DNA of 64,000 bases from Lateolabrax maculatus (Eukaryota > Chordata > Actinopteri > Acropomatiformes > Lateolabracidae): the NCBI GenBank assembly GCA_031216445.1, contig CM062207.1, positions 4,427,001 through 4,491,000 of the forward strand, written 5' to 3'. Positions 13,169 through 28,100 of this stretch are shown here, piece after piece; position 1 is the stretch's first letter; each line of letters begins with the position of its first letter. A program made the translations under genes and the position numbers. The notes under the pieces are model-generated. The model saw only the letters and a program-made list of their open reading frames with translations. It had not been told where the DNA came from and made no database searches.

Positions 13169-16100
13169 ACAGAGAGTGTGTGTCATGCAGTGCCCCCAAT
13201 AAGTGTTTGACCTCTGAAAAGTTATGCAAGCCGCCTCCCACTCAGCGCACACACAAACAAACCCGTGATTCACTCCACATGCATCACATACGTGCTGCTC
13301 GTCCTGCAAATCAGGGATGAAATTAAGGAGTGTGTGCGTGTGTGTGTGTAGGTGTGTGTGTGTGTTTTTGGCAGCAGGCCTTGTCCTCTGTGAAGAAAGG
13401 ACTGTTCATATAAATAGCTGCAGGTGTAGAAAGACACAGAGAGTCAGCCTTTGTCCTCTTTACTGTAGGAAGCTGACACAGCGGGAAATAAAATGGAGCC
13501 AATGAACATGATCAGTTTCCCCTGAAGTTCTTCTGTTGCATATTACATTTCACGTTATTATTCCCGACTGGACAACCATTATAATGATGCATTCACATCC
13601 AATCAGATTTTGGGGTGATTTCACTCGAGTTTTTTGACTTTCTTTTAGCATTTCTCCAGCAGCAGCAGCCACATGCTTAGTCATGTTTTTTCCCCAGTGT
13701 CGCTCTCCTGCCGGTGGGCGAAACCGTGCCAGGATATCTTTTCAGCCGCTAAGCAGCCAGCTCGCCAATCAAGCCAATTAATTTACCCCAGTTTATGCAA
13801 AGGTTAACCCGCTGATTTAATCCTCTCTCAGCCGGCCTCTGCCCAAATTGCTCCCTGCTGTATTTCTGTTAGTTACTTCAGCTGCTGTGTTGGCGTCCCA
13901 GGTGGCACACTGGCCCCGGAGTGAGATAGCAGAGAGTGATTTTATTCCCCACGACCCCGACCGTTAAACCTGCAGAGCAGTGAGCCGAGACATCGACTCG
14001 CTACCGGCTCTACAGGGTATCGCGCTCTCACTGGCCGTGACCTTTGACCTCCCTGTGGAGGGGGAGAATGAAGAAGGATTTCACCGTCAGGGATCAACAG
14101 AGAGAAAAAAATGCCTGTTAATTGTTGGTTTCACAACTTGTTGAGTATGTCTGACAGTAGCCTGTTTCCTGCCGGGAGTTAAATCACCATTTAATTTCAT
14201 TTACATTAGATAAATTCATATTTTCGTTTGCTGATTTTCTGAAACTTTGCTCAACATTTGCACTATTTTTTGTGTTGAAACCTGACTCGTCCCATATTTC
14301 ACAGATTTTGAATGATAAACTTAATTTAATGACTCATATTTGCTGAGTGTGGGTGTAGTATTGTAGAAATGAACCTGTCAAATCAGCCTTTATCAACATT
14401 GTTATTCATTATTTCCCCTTTGTCAAATTCTTTTCATTATGTTGTCAGCTTTTTTTATCCGTCAATATATTTTTTTTCATCCAAGAAATCAGCAGGATGC
14501 ATCAAACCTTGAGTCTTTTAACAAAGCAATCGACACAGCTACAAAACACTTACTTTACACAAACACACAAACCCTCAGACGCAGCAGAGCTTTATTTTCT
14601 TCTTTTTCATCCACCCATTATGCACCGTGTTAATCCCCTGTTTATTGGCCCTGCAACACACAGCGATGCCTTTCCTGAACAGTCTCTAAGCCAGAGCTTC
14701 ACCTCCCTGCTGGCAACATTTGCATGCAAACTAATTATCTAATCTCAACCTCTACTCTCTGACTATAGAATTGTTCACGTAAACACACATCTAATTATCT
14801 TAATCACAATAATTAAGGTAATACTCGTAAACCATGTAAATGCTGTAATCAAACTGTTGCCTTGACCCGATTTCTCATGGGAACAGCAGAATTTAGTGCA
14901 TGTACCTTGAGCTTTGATGTGCTCTAATTAATTAAAGTTTAGTCAACCTCTGCATGCTGCATCTGAAGCCTTCACGCGCCGCTGACCCCGATGACGTTCA
15001 CTCAGCCAGGCCCGCAGAACAGATTTAATATGTCTACATCACTGCTTCCAAAGACACAGGGGTGTATCAACAGGAGCCGTAGAGAAAAAAAAACTGAAGG
15101 CAAATGTATTAATTTTTTTTGCTGTCTGTCTTTTGAGGCCACTTTACTGGGGTACTTTTACTTTTGATACTTTTAGCAAATTTTGCTGATAATACTTACA
15201 TACTTTTACTTAAGTAAGGTTTTGAATGCAAGACTTTTACTTTCACAGTGTAAAGGATGTGAATACTCACCAGTACTGTGTAACACATTACCTTTACTCT
15301 ATAACACATTTTACAGGACTCTGGTTTATAATTTAGCTTTTATTAGAAATGATCAGCAATGTAACCTCACCTTTATTTCCTTCACCTTTTTTCCAACCCC
15401 CACCTCCTCGCCTTCTCTCCCTCCTCGCTCCAGACTACGCCTGGCCTCTCCCCAGCGCCCTGTGTCCAATCTGGATCTACCTGGACGTGTTGTTCTCCAC
15501 CGCCTCCATCATGCACCTGTGCGCCATCTCTCTGGACCGATACGTCGCCATCCGCAACCCCATAGAGCACAGCCGCTTCAACTCCAGAACCAAAGCCATG
15601 ATGAAGATCGCCGCAGTCTGGACCATATCTATAGGTCAGAACGCATGATACGACTTGACTCATTGTATGCACGCTTCTACACACGGAGACACAGGCGAGA
15701 ATATTTTCATTTTTATGTGGAGTAAGTTTGCTGATCCCTAATCGCAAAATAAAATTCTAGTCGCAAGCATAATAAATTACACTAAATCAATAATGGCCAG
15801 ATTTGCATGGATTTGCCATTCACATTCATGCTGTGGAGAGAATGAAGCCTATTGATTTTGGAGATAATCTTGACCTTTTCTCTCGTTGTGCCATAGTGCC
15901 TCTTCCCCCCAAATGTATGGCAATCCAGAAACGCAGCTGAGCTCAACTGATTAAAAGAGACAAACACCAGATTTTTAGTCAATGTGAGACATGATAAATT
16001 GATGAGATTTGAAGGGCCAGTTCACCCAAATCACAAAAATACGTATTTCTGTCCTTTTTTGGTATATAGCTATGCAGATAGTGTTGCTTTTCTTTTCACC

Positions 16101-19100
16101 AGGTTTTAAGATACCCACTTTCTACTGTCGCTCCATTATAATTGCAGAAAAATAGAACTGAATTTCTTTCTCCATATCCAGTAAACATTACTTTAAGTTA
16201 GATTATCATGTGTTCAGAAGAATGGAGTATTGAGTATTGATCTAATGTTATTCTCTTAATAGGTCAATTTTGTCTGTTTTTGAGATGCTCCTGTACCTCT
16301 ATTGAGTTAATTAGTGTGGACAGTTTTTTACAATAAGTTGAGACTTTCATTTAATCGTAGTAAACCTTTGAAATGGAGCTTTTACACAGACTTTTACTCA
16401 GTAACAGAAAAGAGTGCTGCTACGTACATACTCTATTCAAGCTGTTCACAGTGAGGTCTCCGGATTATCTGGAGTGATATGATATGAACTGACTGAAAAT
16501 TAAATTGTCAATGTACTGTGCTCGAGGGAAAGAGTTTAATGCCACCCAGCAGTCCTCAAAGTATTGGGGTGGATTCTCTTTTCATAAATTCCATGAACCG
16601 ACCCTTTTATATTTTTGCAATCCACTTACAACTCTACACATACAAGATGGGGTTAAAATACACTGTGACAGTGTTGATTCAGCTTTATGGTCAAGCTGGA
16701 TTTATGGTGTTGTATTGTTGAATTTTGTTTTATTGTAGAGTGTTGCTGTTAATTTGTCCATCCCCTGTAGGCCCACACAGAGAGTGGCCAGATTGATGAC
16801 TGTTATTAAATTTAATGACTTTTTGGGATCCCCTGGCAGTTTCTGCAAAAGTCCTACCAGCACACCTACTGACTTTCTAAAACACTGGGAACATCGTCAA
16901 TTTGTTGACGCCCAAAGCGTCTGGCAGCTTATTGTTACAGTTGGAACTGATTTGCATCACATACTTCTCTGATCCCCAGAGGTGATTGCAGCACTTTTCA
17001 TATTCATTGCATGCAAATTCATTATATACAAATGATATGTCATCTGAAAATTGATGGCAACTATAAGCTTTGGCCAGAAAAACGCTGCACAAATACAGAC
17101 AGTGCATGTAAAAAAAGTTGTACTGTATCTTATACATGAGATGTTAATCAGATTGTTTTGATTGAATAGCCGGTGCTGTGAATCAGACAGGAAACCCAGA
17201 TTAATGAAAGGAAGGTTGAAAAGGAAGTCTCAAACTCAAACTCAAAAATAGCCACAGCAGTCTTATGATTCCTTTATACAGTAGTTTCCTGTTGATATTT
17301 TAAGTTTATTTATTTATTTTTCTTGGAGCTCTCAGAGGTCAAAATAAGAATGAAACTGATTATACTGATAACTGGGAGAATTTATTTCAAGCTATTACAG
17401 AAATATACCAACAACTAGATTCGTTCTAAAACAATAAATCTCAAAGAAGTCGTTGACATCTCACCGCAAGGTCTATTAAGTAGCCGCTGTGGAGCTTTCA
17501 ATCATAGCACATGATCTCCATCAGCAGATGGTTTTTGCCCAGTTTTAATGGAATTGCAGCTGTTCAAATTTGTATTATTTGTATTATATATCCATTTTGC
17601 TGACCTTTAAAGTTAATTCTCGACTTTGGAAACAGTATTTTACTTAATAATCTCACTTTTAGTCATATCACATGATCTTTAAAGCAGATGTAAAAAAAGT
17701 TACCTCGCCATAATTCCCATTTTTGTCCTGTTTCTAACCTCCCTCATCACTCGGTCTCCCCTTCTTCCACATCTTCCCTTGTTAGAGCAATCTTTTCAGC
17801 AGTATAATAGCCTGGGGTAATCAGTTTGTCGAGTGTGTGTGTGTGTGTGTGTTCTTGGGGGAGAGTGGTGCCTCCATCTGAGAAAAAGTGTTCAGGGATC
17901 AGATGACTTTTAAAACTTTTCTCTCAGCCCTCCCTCTGTCTGCCTGACCTCCGGCTTGATGTTGTGTCGTGCCCTTTAAGACCCAGCAGGGCTCCCATGT
18001 CTTTACATGTACAACCACACACACACACACACACACGCACACACACACACACATTGAGTGTGTCGTTAGCCTGACGTACTCTGACCCTATAAGTGCAGCT
18101 CTGCATTAGCACATAAATCCCCTTGGGCTACAGTAGATTGCTCTTGGATGTACTGTTGCAATACAAATGTTCTTCCAGAAGAAAGGCGCATCCTGTTTGT
18201 TCATACTAGAGCTGTCATTTTTATACATACAGTGTAATGCAGTGGCCAAAGAGAGTGTCCTTATATCATCAGTGTGGCGAAAAGTAGGCGGTCAGACCAG
18301 GTTGTGCAGTCTTCGTTGCTGTTTCTCAGATGCTTCGATGTCGTGATTATTCGATCAGTGTTCTACTCCATTTTTATTGATCGGCTTAGTTTACCGGTCG
18401 GTCAGTAGGGGCGTGCAGTAGGTCAAGCTGATGGTGAATTTTAAGAGCGCCCTGTGCTGGATGTCAAGGCAAACTACTTCAAACGGTCTGTTGGACTGTA
18501 CATTTTTAATTTGAAAAGCTCATTACAGTCAAAATATTGAATTTTCCAACCGAAAGAAACGAAAGTTCAAATTTCAAGTAAAAAGTGGCAGCCCTGAACT
18601 GAGGCTTGTTCTCCGCAGTCAGCGTGTCTTAGCTGAACTCTTACTTCTTGTTGTGACAGTTAAATATACTAAAAATCAGCACCACACCAATTAGCTGAGC
18701 GGCTCCACAACCTTTCTAAGGCACCCCGTGGTGACTGTAGATGTACCTCCTGTGGTACAATTATAATAGAAATGTGTCGTGTTTCTTCTTTGTGCTAAAC
18801 AACAAGTACGCCATTTTAAAAAAAGCTGGAACACCAGAGTTTCGTCTGAAAAACATTTTCTCAAACTGTTGTAAAAGTTGTTTTGCTGTAAGAGATTACT
18901 TCTTGAAAGCACTGACAGATGGAAATGATTGACACCAGGTAGAGTTTTACTTTAGTCCCCCCTCTTGCTTTGCACTCATTCACTACTGTCTGCTTTTAAA
19001 TCATAAGAAATCCCAGAGGACTTCCTCAAGAGGTTCTGAATCACAACATTCGGCCATGATTGAGGTCTGGGAGGGCTTACAGCGATCAATACCGAAGGAT

Positions 19101-22100
19101 TAGCAAGGAAACATCCAACCAAAGATGTACTGTGTTAATATACCATGAAGCGATTTTCTGTCTCTTTTTTTTACCTTTTTAGTATCTTGTACGTTGCTTC
19201 CCTCCCGTTTCCTCTTCAGACCACTTAGAACTGATGCATCTGCTCTCAAATAAACTGAAGTACCAATTTAGACACAACTGTTTCCTCTTTTGTGACAAAT
19301 TTGAAATGCAGAGTAGTGGTTGTGCACAAATTACCATGTATTGTACTTGTCAGAGGAGCTGTTTTTAAGTCTTTTGAGTCCAAGTCAGGTTTCAAGTCGG
19401 GGTGGGAAGGGGATCTTCGTGCTTCTTTCATAAATGTGCAGCTGAATCAGGTGCTTCTCTGCTCAAGGATGAAAAATGCTGGAGCACACTGATTGCTTTG
19501 CAGCATTTAGACACCTCATCAGAGTCTTTTATGGACTTAAATCTCAAGTAAGGCAAGTCTCACAGCACCCAAGTCTCAATTCTTTGTTTGTTAGATTTAC
19601 TTCTGACTGAAGTCAGAGTTTTGCTATTCTGTTTATCAGTGGCTGATTTAGATAAAGTGACGTGGGCAGGCGGAAGCTGACAGCTCAACTTTTTAAACCA
19701 AGGCGGTTAGAGGGCCGCTTCGGAGCCGGTGCTTAATCTTGTACCAGTTCTTCACGTTTAGCTGGTCTAGAATCCCTTTTGGGGATTTTCCTGACCAACG
19801 TTCATTAGTAAGAATCTAAACGTGTTAGGTACTTACCTTTCTTCTTGAATGTAATCGGCGTTGATAGCAATCGCGACCATCAACACAAATGCGTTGGACC
19901 AGTCGTGTTTGGATGCCAGTGTAACGCTTGTAAAGAGACGATGTATACGTCCGCCCTTGTTGCTGTTGTGCTTGAATTGGCACTTGTGTTGCTGGTGTTA
20001 GAAGATACCGAAGCAATTCTGTGGTTGAGCGAGTGAGAAAGAGCGAGCGGCAGAAAGTGAAGGTGAAAGCGAGTGGAGCAGAGGAAAAAGGTTTGCAGTG
20101 AAGTTGTCAATCTGGCAGTAAATGTACAGTGTAGGTTACAGTGTGTCAGTTAAGAAATGCTGCAGCGTCTGAAGACCTGTCTCGTTTCCCAACTGCAGGA
20201 AAAGAAACAGAAAAGGAGAATCAATTTTTTTGTCACATACCAGTCGTACACAAGAACAACGAATGTGTTCTCTGTATTCAACCCATCCTAAGTATTGGGA
20301 GCAGTGGGCAGCCACTGTGCAGCACCCTCAAAGGCAGTGACGCTCCCGTCAATTAGGAAACTGGAGCACCCGGAGGAAACCCATGGACACACAGGGAGAA
20401 CATGCAAACTCCACACAGAAAGACCCTGCCCCCCAACACCTAACCCTAACCCCAGAGGCCCTCAGTCAGCCACCCTGGTTTACCCTGTTTACCCAGGCCT
20501 ATGTGTCAGTGGAGTCAGAGCTTGATATAATGTTAATTTCTTCACTTTTCCACCAATTTATTCACCCACCCGCCTTCATGACCCAAATGGGTTTAAGGGG
20601 ATGAAACCAATGAGGTGGATCATTGTTTTCTCCTAGATACACCTGGCTGGTCGAGAACAGCAGATGGATGTAATTGCTTATTGTCTTTGCATTATGCATT
20701 TTTAAACTTACAATTGCTCTCTCCAGTCTGAGGCAGATCATCACGCCTTGCAGACATCTTTATTAGCCTGAGAACATCTGTCAGCAAACCTTTGCCAAAC
20801 TGTCTTAAAAACTAAAGAAATAACACAAACTTCCATACAAATAAAAAGTTAAATTCACAACCAACGTCACCAAACTTTAGATAGTGACTGCTGTGCAACT
20901 GTGTTACTTGTGCTATTGTTAAACTGTTCTTTAGCATTTACCATTTTCCCATAATTTTTACATGTGGCCGCACTTACATAGTCGAGCTTTGAATAAAAAT
21001 ACATTGAATGTGAACTGGTATTGGGTACATTTCCTGTCAGTGCTGAACAAAAGGAAGATCTCCCATCTAATCTTTTAATCACAAAGTGAAATGACTACTT
21101 GTTCACTTTTCATCCCACAGGAAGTAAAACTGTCAACACTGGTGTTTGAGCTGCTAAGGGACTGTTTGAAAATGATTGGCACAGAGAGTGGGGTTAATAC
21201 TTATATTTGAATAATTGACCCTTAGGTCTTGGACTACACTATCTAACTGCATATAAAGTAGTTTAAGTAGTTAAAACTAATTCCACCTCGATCAGTATTT
21301 TTACACCGTTGTATTGTCACTGTTATTAAGTAAAAGATCTGAGTACTTCTTCCACCACTGGTTATATTTGGGGATACTGGTGAAGTGGGAAGTACGTATT
21401 TCACAGAAATCATTAGTGAATATTTCAAGCAAATGCACAAATAACACATGCTACACCTCAGGACTTTTCAAATTGTCCTTTTCTTTGACCTTGCACACAC
21501 ACATTGTTTACTGTCAAAGGAAACCCTAGCGATTCTGACAAAAGTAGGGTAGGAAATAACTATCAGCCACTGGTGATCTGTTGTCACGTTCAATCTTTAG
21601 CTGGGTTTTCTGCTCTGCAGGCAACATGTCACCAATAGCCCTGGATTCAAAAAGCATGTGTCTGTTGGGTGACAACAGCTATTTTCTCCCCTCAGTGTAA
21701 CCCCTTCTTCTCACAGGAGCCGTGATACAACAATAATAATGTTTGAAGAAAGTGAAAGAGGGGACCACTTTGGGTAGAAATAGCATTTAATGTGCATATA
21801 ACAAAGTGTGCCTTTGTGACCGATTGTGAATGAAATATAAATTGTGGAGTTAAAAAATGTAAAGACCCTTCACTGCTCTCCTAACCTCCGCTCAGGAAGT
21901 CCTTCCCTTATTATAATTTGTATACAGCCCCTAACCTGCTAATTTCCCTGCAGCTTTAAACAATCATTTAAAGCAACTATCTCTTCTCAAGACCCAGTTT
22001 ACTCTGTTGACCATGTATAATAGGTGTACAGGTATTGATCTGGGTGTTATCAGTGCAGGAACAAACAAAGAATGTACACAGGTAAGCAAGAACAACAGGG

Positions 22101-25100
22101 TCTTGCTTTTGATATATATCACTGTGAAGACATACGCGCTTTGGATTAAACCAAAACAACAAAGTAAAGTAAATTTTCTCCAAAGTTGTTCTGGTTTGAC
22201 AGCTCATGGACTGTACTGACAGATCAAGTTGATTGATGCCTCCAGATACCAGGTAGAGATTTACATCCTTCCCTCTTCCTGTGCAGTCCCTAACAACCGC
22301 CTGCTTTTGAATTATAAGAAATCCTCTGTTTTTCCTTTTGGCATTTCCTTGACCCCTGTAAAGGTTTTGCACGGCTACATGCTGCTTTGATTGAGGTCTG
22401 AGAGGGCTTACAGCGATCAATGCTTAAGGATTAGCAACGAAACATCCAACAGAGGATCCTTGTGGACATTCTCTCTGGTGTAATAACACACACTGTTTGA
22501 CTGAGAGGTTGTTTCAATCCACCCGCACTTGTAGGTCCAGTACGACTGCAGTTTACATAATAGGAAATTATATAACTTTTTATACTAAATGATAAATACA
22601 TAGTCCCTGATTTTTCCCCCATCTCTAAATTTCTCTAAATAGTGTCTCATTATAGAATAACATTTTCTAGAATTAATATTCATTGCGATAACATTTTGTC
22701 GTGTTAAACAGGCTAATATAGTAATAATAACAGAGCACTTGTGCTCTTTTAAAAAAGGCTGCAAAGTGCTTCACACAAAACAACAAATACCAACAATAAT
22801 GTAAAAAGCAAACAACAAGAAACCTGTTATCAGAATACACTCCCACACGCACAATTACACATGCTTCCCTGTCAATTTCACACAAAGGCCTCGTGACAAC
22901 AGGTTTACCACAGGGTCGTGGATAAGCTACCAAGACCGTTTACTGCCAAAAAACCTGAAGAGAGGCCTGTGGAGGAGGATAAAACAGGACATTACACCTA
23001 TTGAAAAAATAAAATGTGATATTTAGTTGAAATAATGGGAACTACACACACAAATTGCATATTGCTACGAAGCATGAGCCTGGAAAGTGATTTCCTCTTT
23101 TCCCCGAGCATATAGTTTATGCCTCACACTGTATTTGCTGTTGTCTGCTCTTTGGGTTCACAGAGGTGTGTAGTGCTCACTAGGGGACAAGGGCGGATAT
23201 TTCATTTCACTGTTGGGGGGGACAATAAGCATAAAAAATTCTCAAGAGCAGTTCCTGAAGGGGAAACCAACGGTGCTATATCTATTATCATTGTAATATA
23301 TAGAAGTAAATTTATAAGGTTATTGCTGCTCATTCACCCAAACACCAATGCGCTGGCCTGACCACCGGGAGTCCCGCTGCGATCTGCCACAGAGCAAGTG
23401 TCTGTTTATCACATTATTGTGTCGCTCATGCACTCTGTGGATTTACAGAGTGAGCGAGTAGCTTCGGCTTCAGCAGATAATTATTATCACCTGAGGGAAT
23501 GCTCTCTGCTGCATTTTGATTTTGAACGGCACAGTGTCAAGAATGTCACGTGTGGGTTGCATTGGAAATTATGTCACCAAGTAGCTGGAAGTTACCCATC
23601 AGGCACCGCTCCACCTTGAAGGGGTTGGTCTCACATGGCACCAGAGGCATCCAGCCACACAGGTGGTCTCAGACTCCATCATCAACAGTTTTTATTGGGA
23701 CTATTTCTTTGGTGGGAAGTAGAAGTTAAAGGTCTTCTCATTATCCAGAGGCACTAGACGTCTGGAGGGAGATACTGCTGTTGAATTTTTTTAATGCAGT
23801 TCCTCACTGCTGAACACTGCATTGTATTGGGGTCCAGACGGACATCTCAAAAAACTCAGGCTGCTAAAACCAGAAACTTTCTGCATGGCTTGATGCTACT
23901 TTCTTGCAAACTGGGTGAACAAGCCCTTTAAAGTCCCCTCCACGCGCCGCTTGAGACAGTATGAATGAATCATGACTCGACCCACAGCGGTGGACAGTTA
24001 TTCTCATTAGCGAGAACAATTTGCACTTCACAGGTTATATGGACATTCACAGAGGGAGAATGTTGTACAATTAATGCAAACAAATTCCTCCTCCTTGGCA
24101 GTGTGTGTGCAGTCGATTGCAACGATTGCATTAAGGGAGCTGCCACTGCTCCAAATTGCGTTTTGATGTTGGCCTGGTCACCAGCTGTGATAAAATGATG
24201 TACCTAGCACTTAAATGAATTATGCCAGCTCACAATGTGGGCATGACACAGCTTAGAAAGGACTGATGTGTCCCGACTTGTCTCTGAAACCCTGTTGGCA
24301 GGGCTGTGAAAACCTGCAGTCGCTCTCCTCGGAAACAGAGCCCAGGTCAGCGAACACTTTCAACAGAAAAAGCTCTTTGAAATGGCACATTAGTCAGTGT
24401 TATTATGGTCAGAAAATCAGCTCAGCCTAAAAGGGTTGCTCCCACCTCAGGCTTTTATTGATCAATGTCCTCTAACAGCACAAACGCAACTATTATGACA
24501 TTATGAACATCCATTACACACAGATTTGAACTCTAATAGCATATTGACTCACGACAGGTGAAGCTCTCATTTCCAGTCTAATATGTGTTATTCTACCTAT
24601 GTGCAGTGGCCCAGAGACCTCACTGCACTGCAGCTCAAGAAAACAAATGCAAGCAAATTAAACTGATGAAGATATTTTTCTTAATTTGCTTGCAAGTGTA
24701 TTCTTAAGTTGCAGTGCGTTGAGCTCTTAGGGCCACCTTAGGCTACTTAAACTTATTTACCCTCATGATAATAAAAAACATTGAGTCTTTACAGGCCCCC
24801 AAGCGTGCATATGCCTTTTTATTTTAATTGGTGGATAATGAAGCTACGTAATGTTTAAAAACCACCAAATGTGTTTGAGTTTCGTCAGGAAGATGATTTA
24901 CAGACTTTTACACCATAAGATTAAGAAGAAACAGGTGTTTTTGGTCATTACCTACATGGTTTATGGTTAAATCAATCTGTTTCCAGGCAGGAAATCACAG
25001 CATTTGAATAATATTATCTTAAAATAAAAGAGAGGATATTTGGAATGAGGATGTAAGGATTTAAGCATTGTTTTCTTGAAAAATGTTGATGGTGATTTCT

Positions 25101-28100
25101 CTGAGTTTTCTTGTGATAGTGAAGGTATACTGATTTTGTTTACTCTTTAAATTCCATGACTTTTGTTGAGTACTTTTTGTGCATTTTGCTTTTATGTTGT
25201 ATCTTTTGAAAGGAACAGTGGAGGGAGATAGGTGGGAACGACATGCAATAAAAGCACCATTAATTTTGAGAGCCTATTACCCTGATATACCCGTTTAATT
25301 TTAGCTGATCACCTTGTTGTTACCCCATTTTTATGCCATTACTGATGTGTTGATGATGTATATGATGTTCTGCCTCATATAAATTTAGATATTTTACCCT
25401 CTAACTATCCTCATTTGTTTTGCGCCATTAGTGCTCTATGTATTTTCTTTGTTTTTAGGATATTACCTGGTTATTATCTTGTGTTCAATGAGCTGTAACG
25501 TAAAGATGTGTGTGATGCCTGTTTGGAATAATCGGAAGAAGCTCTTGGTTCAAAATGAAGCGTTCCACCTACAGAAACAGAAAATTGGACAAAGGACAAA
25601 GGGAGAAAAAGTTCTCAAGGAAATGATGAAAATGAAAGACTGATTCCTTTAACCCACACTGTCTCTCGCTCTCTCTTTCTCTCTCTCTCCGTCCGTCTCT
25701 CTCTAGGTGTGTCGATGCCCATCCCGGTGATCGGCCTCCACAACGAGGACAAGGTCTTCGTCAACGGCAGCTGCGTCCTCAACGAGGAGCGCTTCATGCT
25801 GATTGGCTCCTTCGTGGCCTTCTTCATCCCACTGGTCATCATGGTGGTCACATACTGCCTCACCATACAGGTAGTCGGGTCTGTGTGTGCCTTCCCAACC
25901 CTCCACGTCCCTACTGTACCTTCCCTTTCCTTCTCTGCCGCACTCACGACGCCCTGCCTCTTCATCTTTTTCTTCATTCTTTACTCCCTCTCCTCCACCA
26001 GGTGCTCCAGAGGCAGGCCACTGTCTTCCTGTGCGAGGCAAAGACGTCCTCCCAGCAGCCTTTGCACACACCAGCATTGACAAACACATTACAGCCTCCA
26101 ACCAGCACCTTCCACCTTCCTCAGATCAACACACTTGCTCCTTCAGACTCACAAGGTGAAAACTGATCAGGCTTTTTAGCAGCTGAAATTTGGTTTATTT
26201 TAACAGAAAAATCACCCGTCAAATAGGCAATTTTATTGTATCAGGGTGTAAGACAGTAAATTAGATATAATGTTGTAGGGCATGTTCTCTGTGACATATG
26301 TTGTTTGCCATAGTTGGGGAATTGAAGAAAGGGTTTTAAAAAAGAGTAGAAGAAGAGTTTGAAGAAGTCTAGTGTAGCTGTTGCATGGGCCAACATGTGT
26401 GGACTGAGACGAATGCTACATAAAGTTCAATAAAAGCTGATATTTGCTTCCCGTGGTCTTCTGTACAGCTGTGTGACAGATGTGTGACACCACAAACTAA
26501 CACAGTATTACAAAGGAATTTATAGTAAATATGTGAATTAACTCAGAATTAAGTCATAAACCGTCAGCAATACCCATATGTTTTATTATTGTTAAATGAA
26601 AAGTGAAAAGACCTGTTGGTTTCTTGTTTTCCCTTTCTGAAGATTTTAATCCCTCCATAAGCACAGTCTTGAAAATCCCCTTATTAAATATGAAATATTC
26701 TTCCTAAGTGCTAAAGAACACACCATTAACTAAATTATTAGTTTACAGGATTACAGTTTGCATTCAAGAATAAAAAATACTATTTACTACTGAAGCTAGC
26801 TCTGTGCCGCAATGCAAGAATAATGCTTCTGTATTTCCATATTTGCCTCTGTTTAAAATTAGGGACACATTGTTTCAAAAATTGCTAAGAATTGTAAGTG
26901 GTAAATTTGCGGGTTTATGCTCAGTGTTAAAATGGGAAGTTTAACTGGCCATAAACAGTATCTAAGGGGGGCCAGGGCCAAGCAAAAAGCCTGTCCTCCC
27001 ACAGTGAGTTGTCAAAAGTATTGGATGAGACAGAAAAGCAAAAAGCAGACAACATATCAGCTGATTCACCGGCAGTATTCTGCGGTTGTGGCGGTGAGCA
27101 GACAGCAGCCATCTCTCCGATCAGTTTGGGCAGCGCATTGACGGCCGTAGCTTCTCCAGTAGAGATTAAATTGCATGATGTGGCAGTCTTTACCCATTTT
27201 CCACCTTATCCTCTGGCACCCCAAACAGAGAAAAGTGGGAATGAAACATTCTCCTCCTGTTTAACCTTTTCATACGTCGTTCTCCCTACAAAATGTCAGC
27301 AGCCTTGTTAACACAGAAACTGACATGCTCGCGCCGGTTGTTGTCCTGGGTGAAATCTGCAGCAGTTTTCTTGGTAACTAAGTTGGAAGGAGTCATGGTG
27401 ATAACAGACAAATCACATCCCTCAGTTTTGCACCTTACAAACTTTAGACAAAGTTAAATTGTGCGTTTACACACAAAATCTTGTGTGTGTGTGTGTGTGT
27501 CTGTGTGTGTGTGTGCAATTTAATTTGTTCAACCACAAACTTTTGTATAGATCCTTGATCAATCTTTTGTCCGTCCCGCAGAGTTAAAGCCCCCGCCTCC
27601 TCAGAGCAGACGAAACACCTTGAGCTGTCTCAAAGGAGCAGAGCCCAGCATACTGCTCAGCACCCCGACACCAGACAGCATAAGCATAGTTCCCAGCTCC
27701 GAGGTGCCGTCTCAGCTCAGCTCGCCAGCCGCGGGGACGACGCGGAGCGACACATCGGGTTGCCACGGGCGACGGGGGATGATGCAGGCCATAAAGAATG
27801 AGAGGCGGGCCTCCAAGGTGAGAATAAAGAATGAAGCTGGGTGCTTGTCAGGTGATTTAAGGTGCACTTAGGGCTCCCAGACATATAATAGCTGGAACAT
27901 AAGAGGTAGGGTTGGGTACTGTACCTGAATACCAACCAAAATGTGTCCTTAGCTTTGAGGATCTATTTACCTTAAGTTGGCATTGAATGCATGCTCAAAT
28001 TATATATATATACAGATATGAATTATTTTCAATAATTTTCAATTTTACACTAGTGGCTGCTTGTGTTTACATAAAAGAACAACTAAATAACAGCTGAAAA

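Larger units (their letters stand above)
6062..15433 (+). other. receptor intron 1 (9.4 kb)
   Basis: Begins GTAAGT and ends CAG. It contains two tandem units of an old repeat (6215-6400), a diverged 270-300 bp tandem duplication (7783-8240), CA-rich tracts (9.7-10.3 kb, 13.1 kb), a palindromic CRE at 10777 and a DR1 nuclear-receptor motif at 14038. Near 15.15-15.27 kb is a piece of the TACTTAAGTAAAAG element. The AT-rich stretch 14.7-14.95 kb with several TAATTA motifs may be a conserved enhancer, but this cannot be judged from one genome. Confidence 0.8.
15635..25706 (+). other. receptor intron 2 (10.1 kb)
   Basis: Starts GTCAGA and ends in a CTCTCT-rich tract with TAG. It carries a (CA)n at 18016-18053, a duplicated module (18907-19118 and 22207-22455), a LINE-like relic (20190-20450) and an inverted-repeat element end (21240-21360). 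A polyA-like AATAAA lies at 25248. The remainder is AT-rich with no supported gene. Confidence 0.8.

Noticed and set aside
15434..15800. Conserved A-to-I editing site of 5-HT2C
   Set aside because: The INI codons are present (ATC, AAC, ATA), but they differ from the mammalian bases and no complementary editing sequence was found in the following intron.
15635..25706. HTR2C-hosted microRNAs (such as the miR-448 and miR-1298 group of mammals)
   Set aside because: I saw no match to the mature sequences I remember; hairpins could not be computed.
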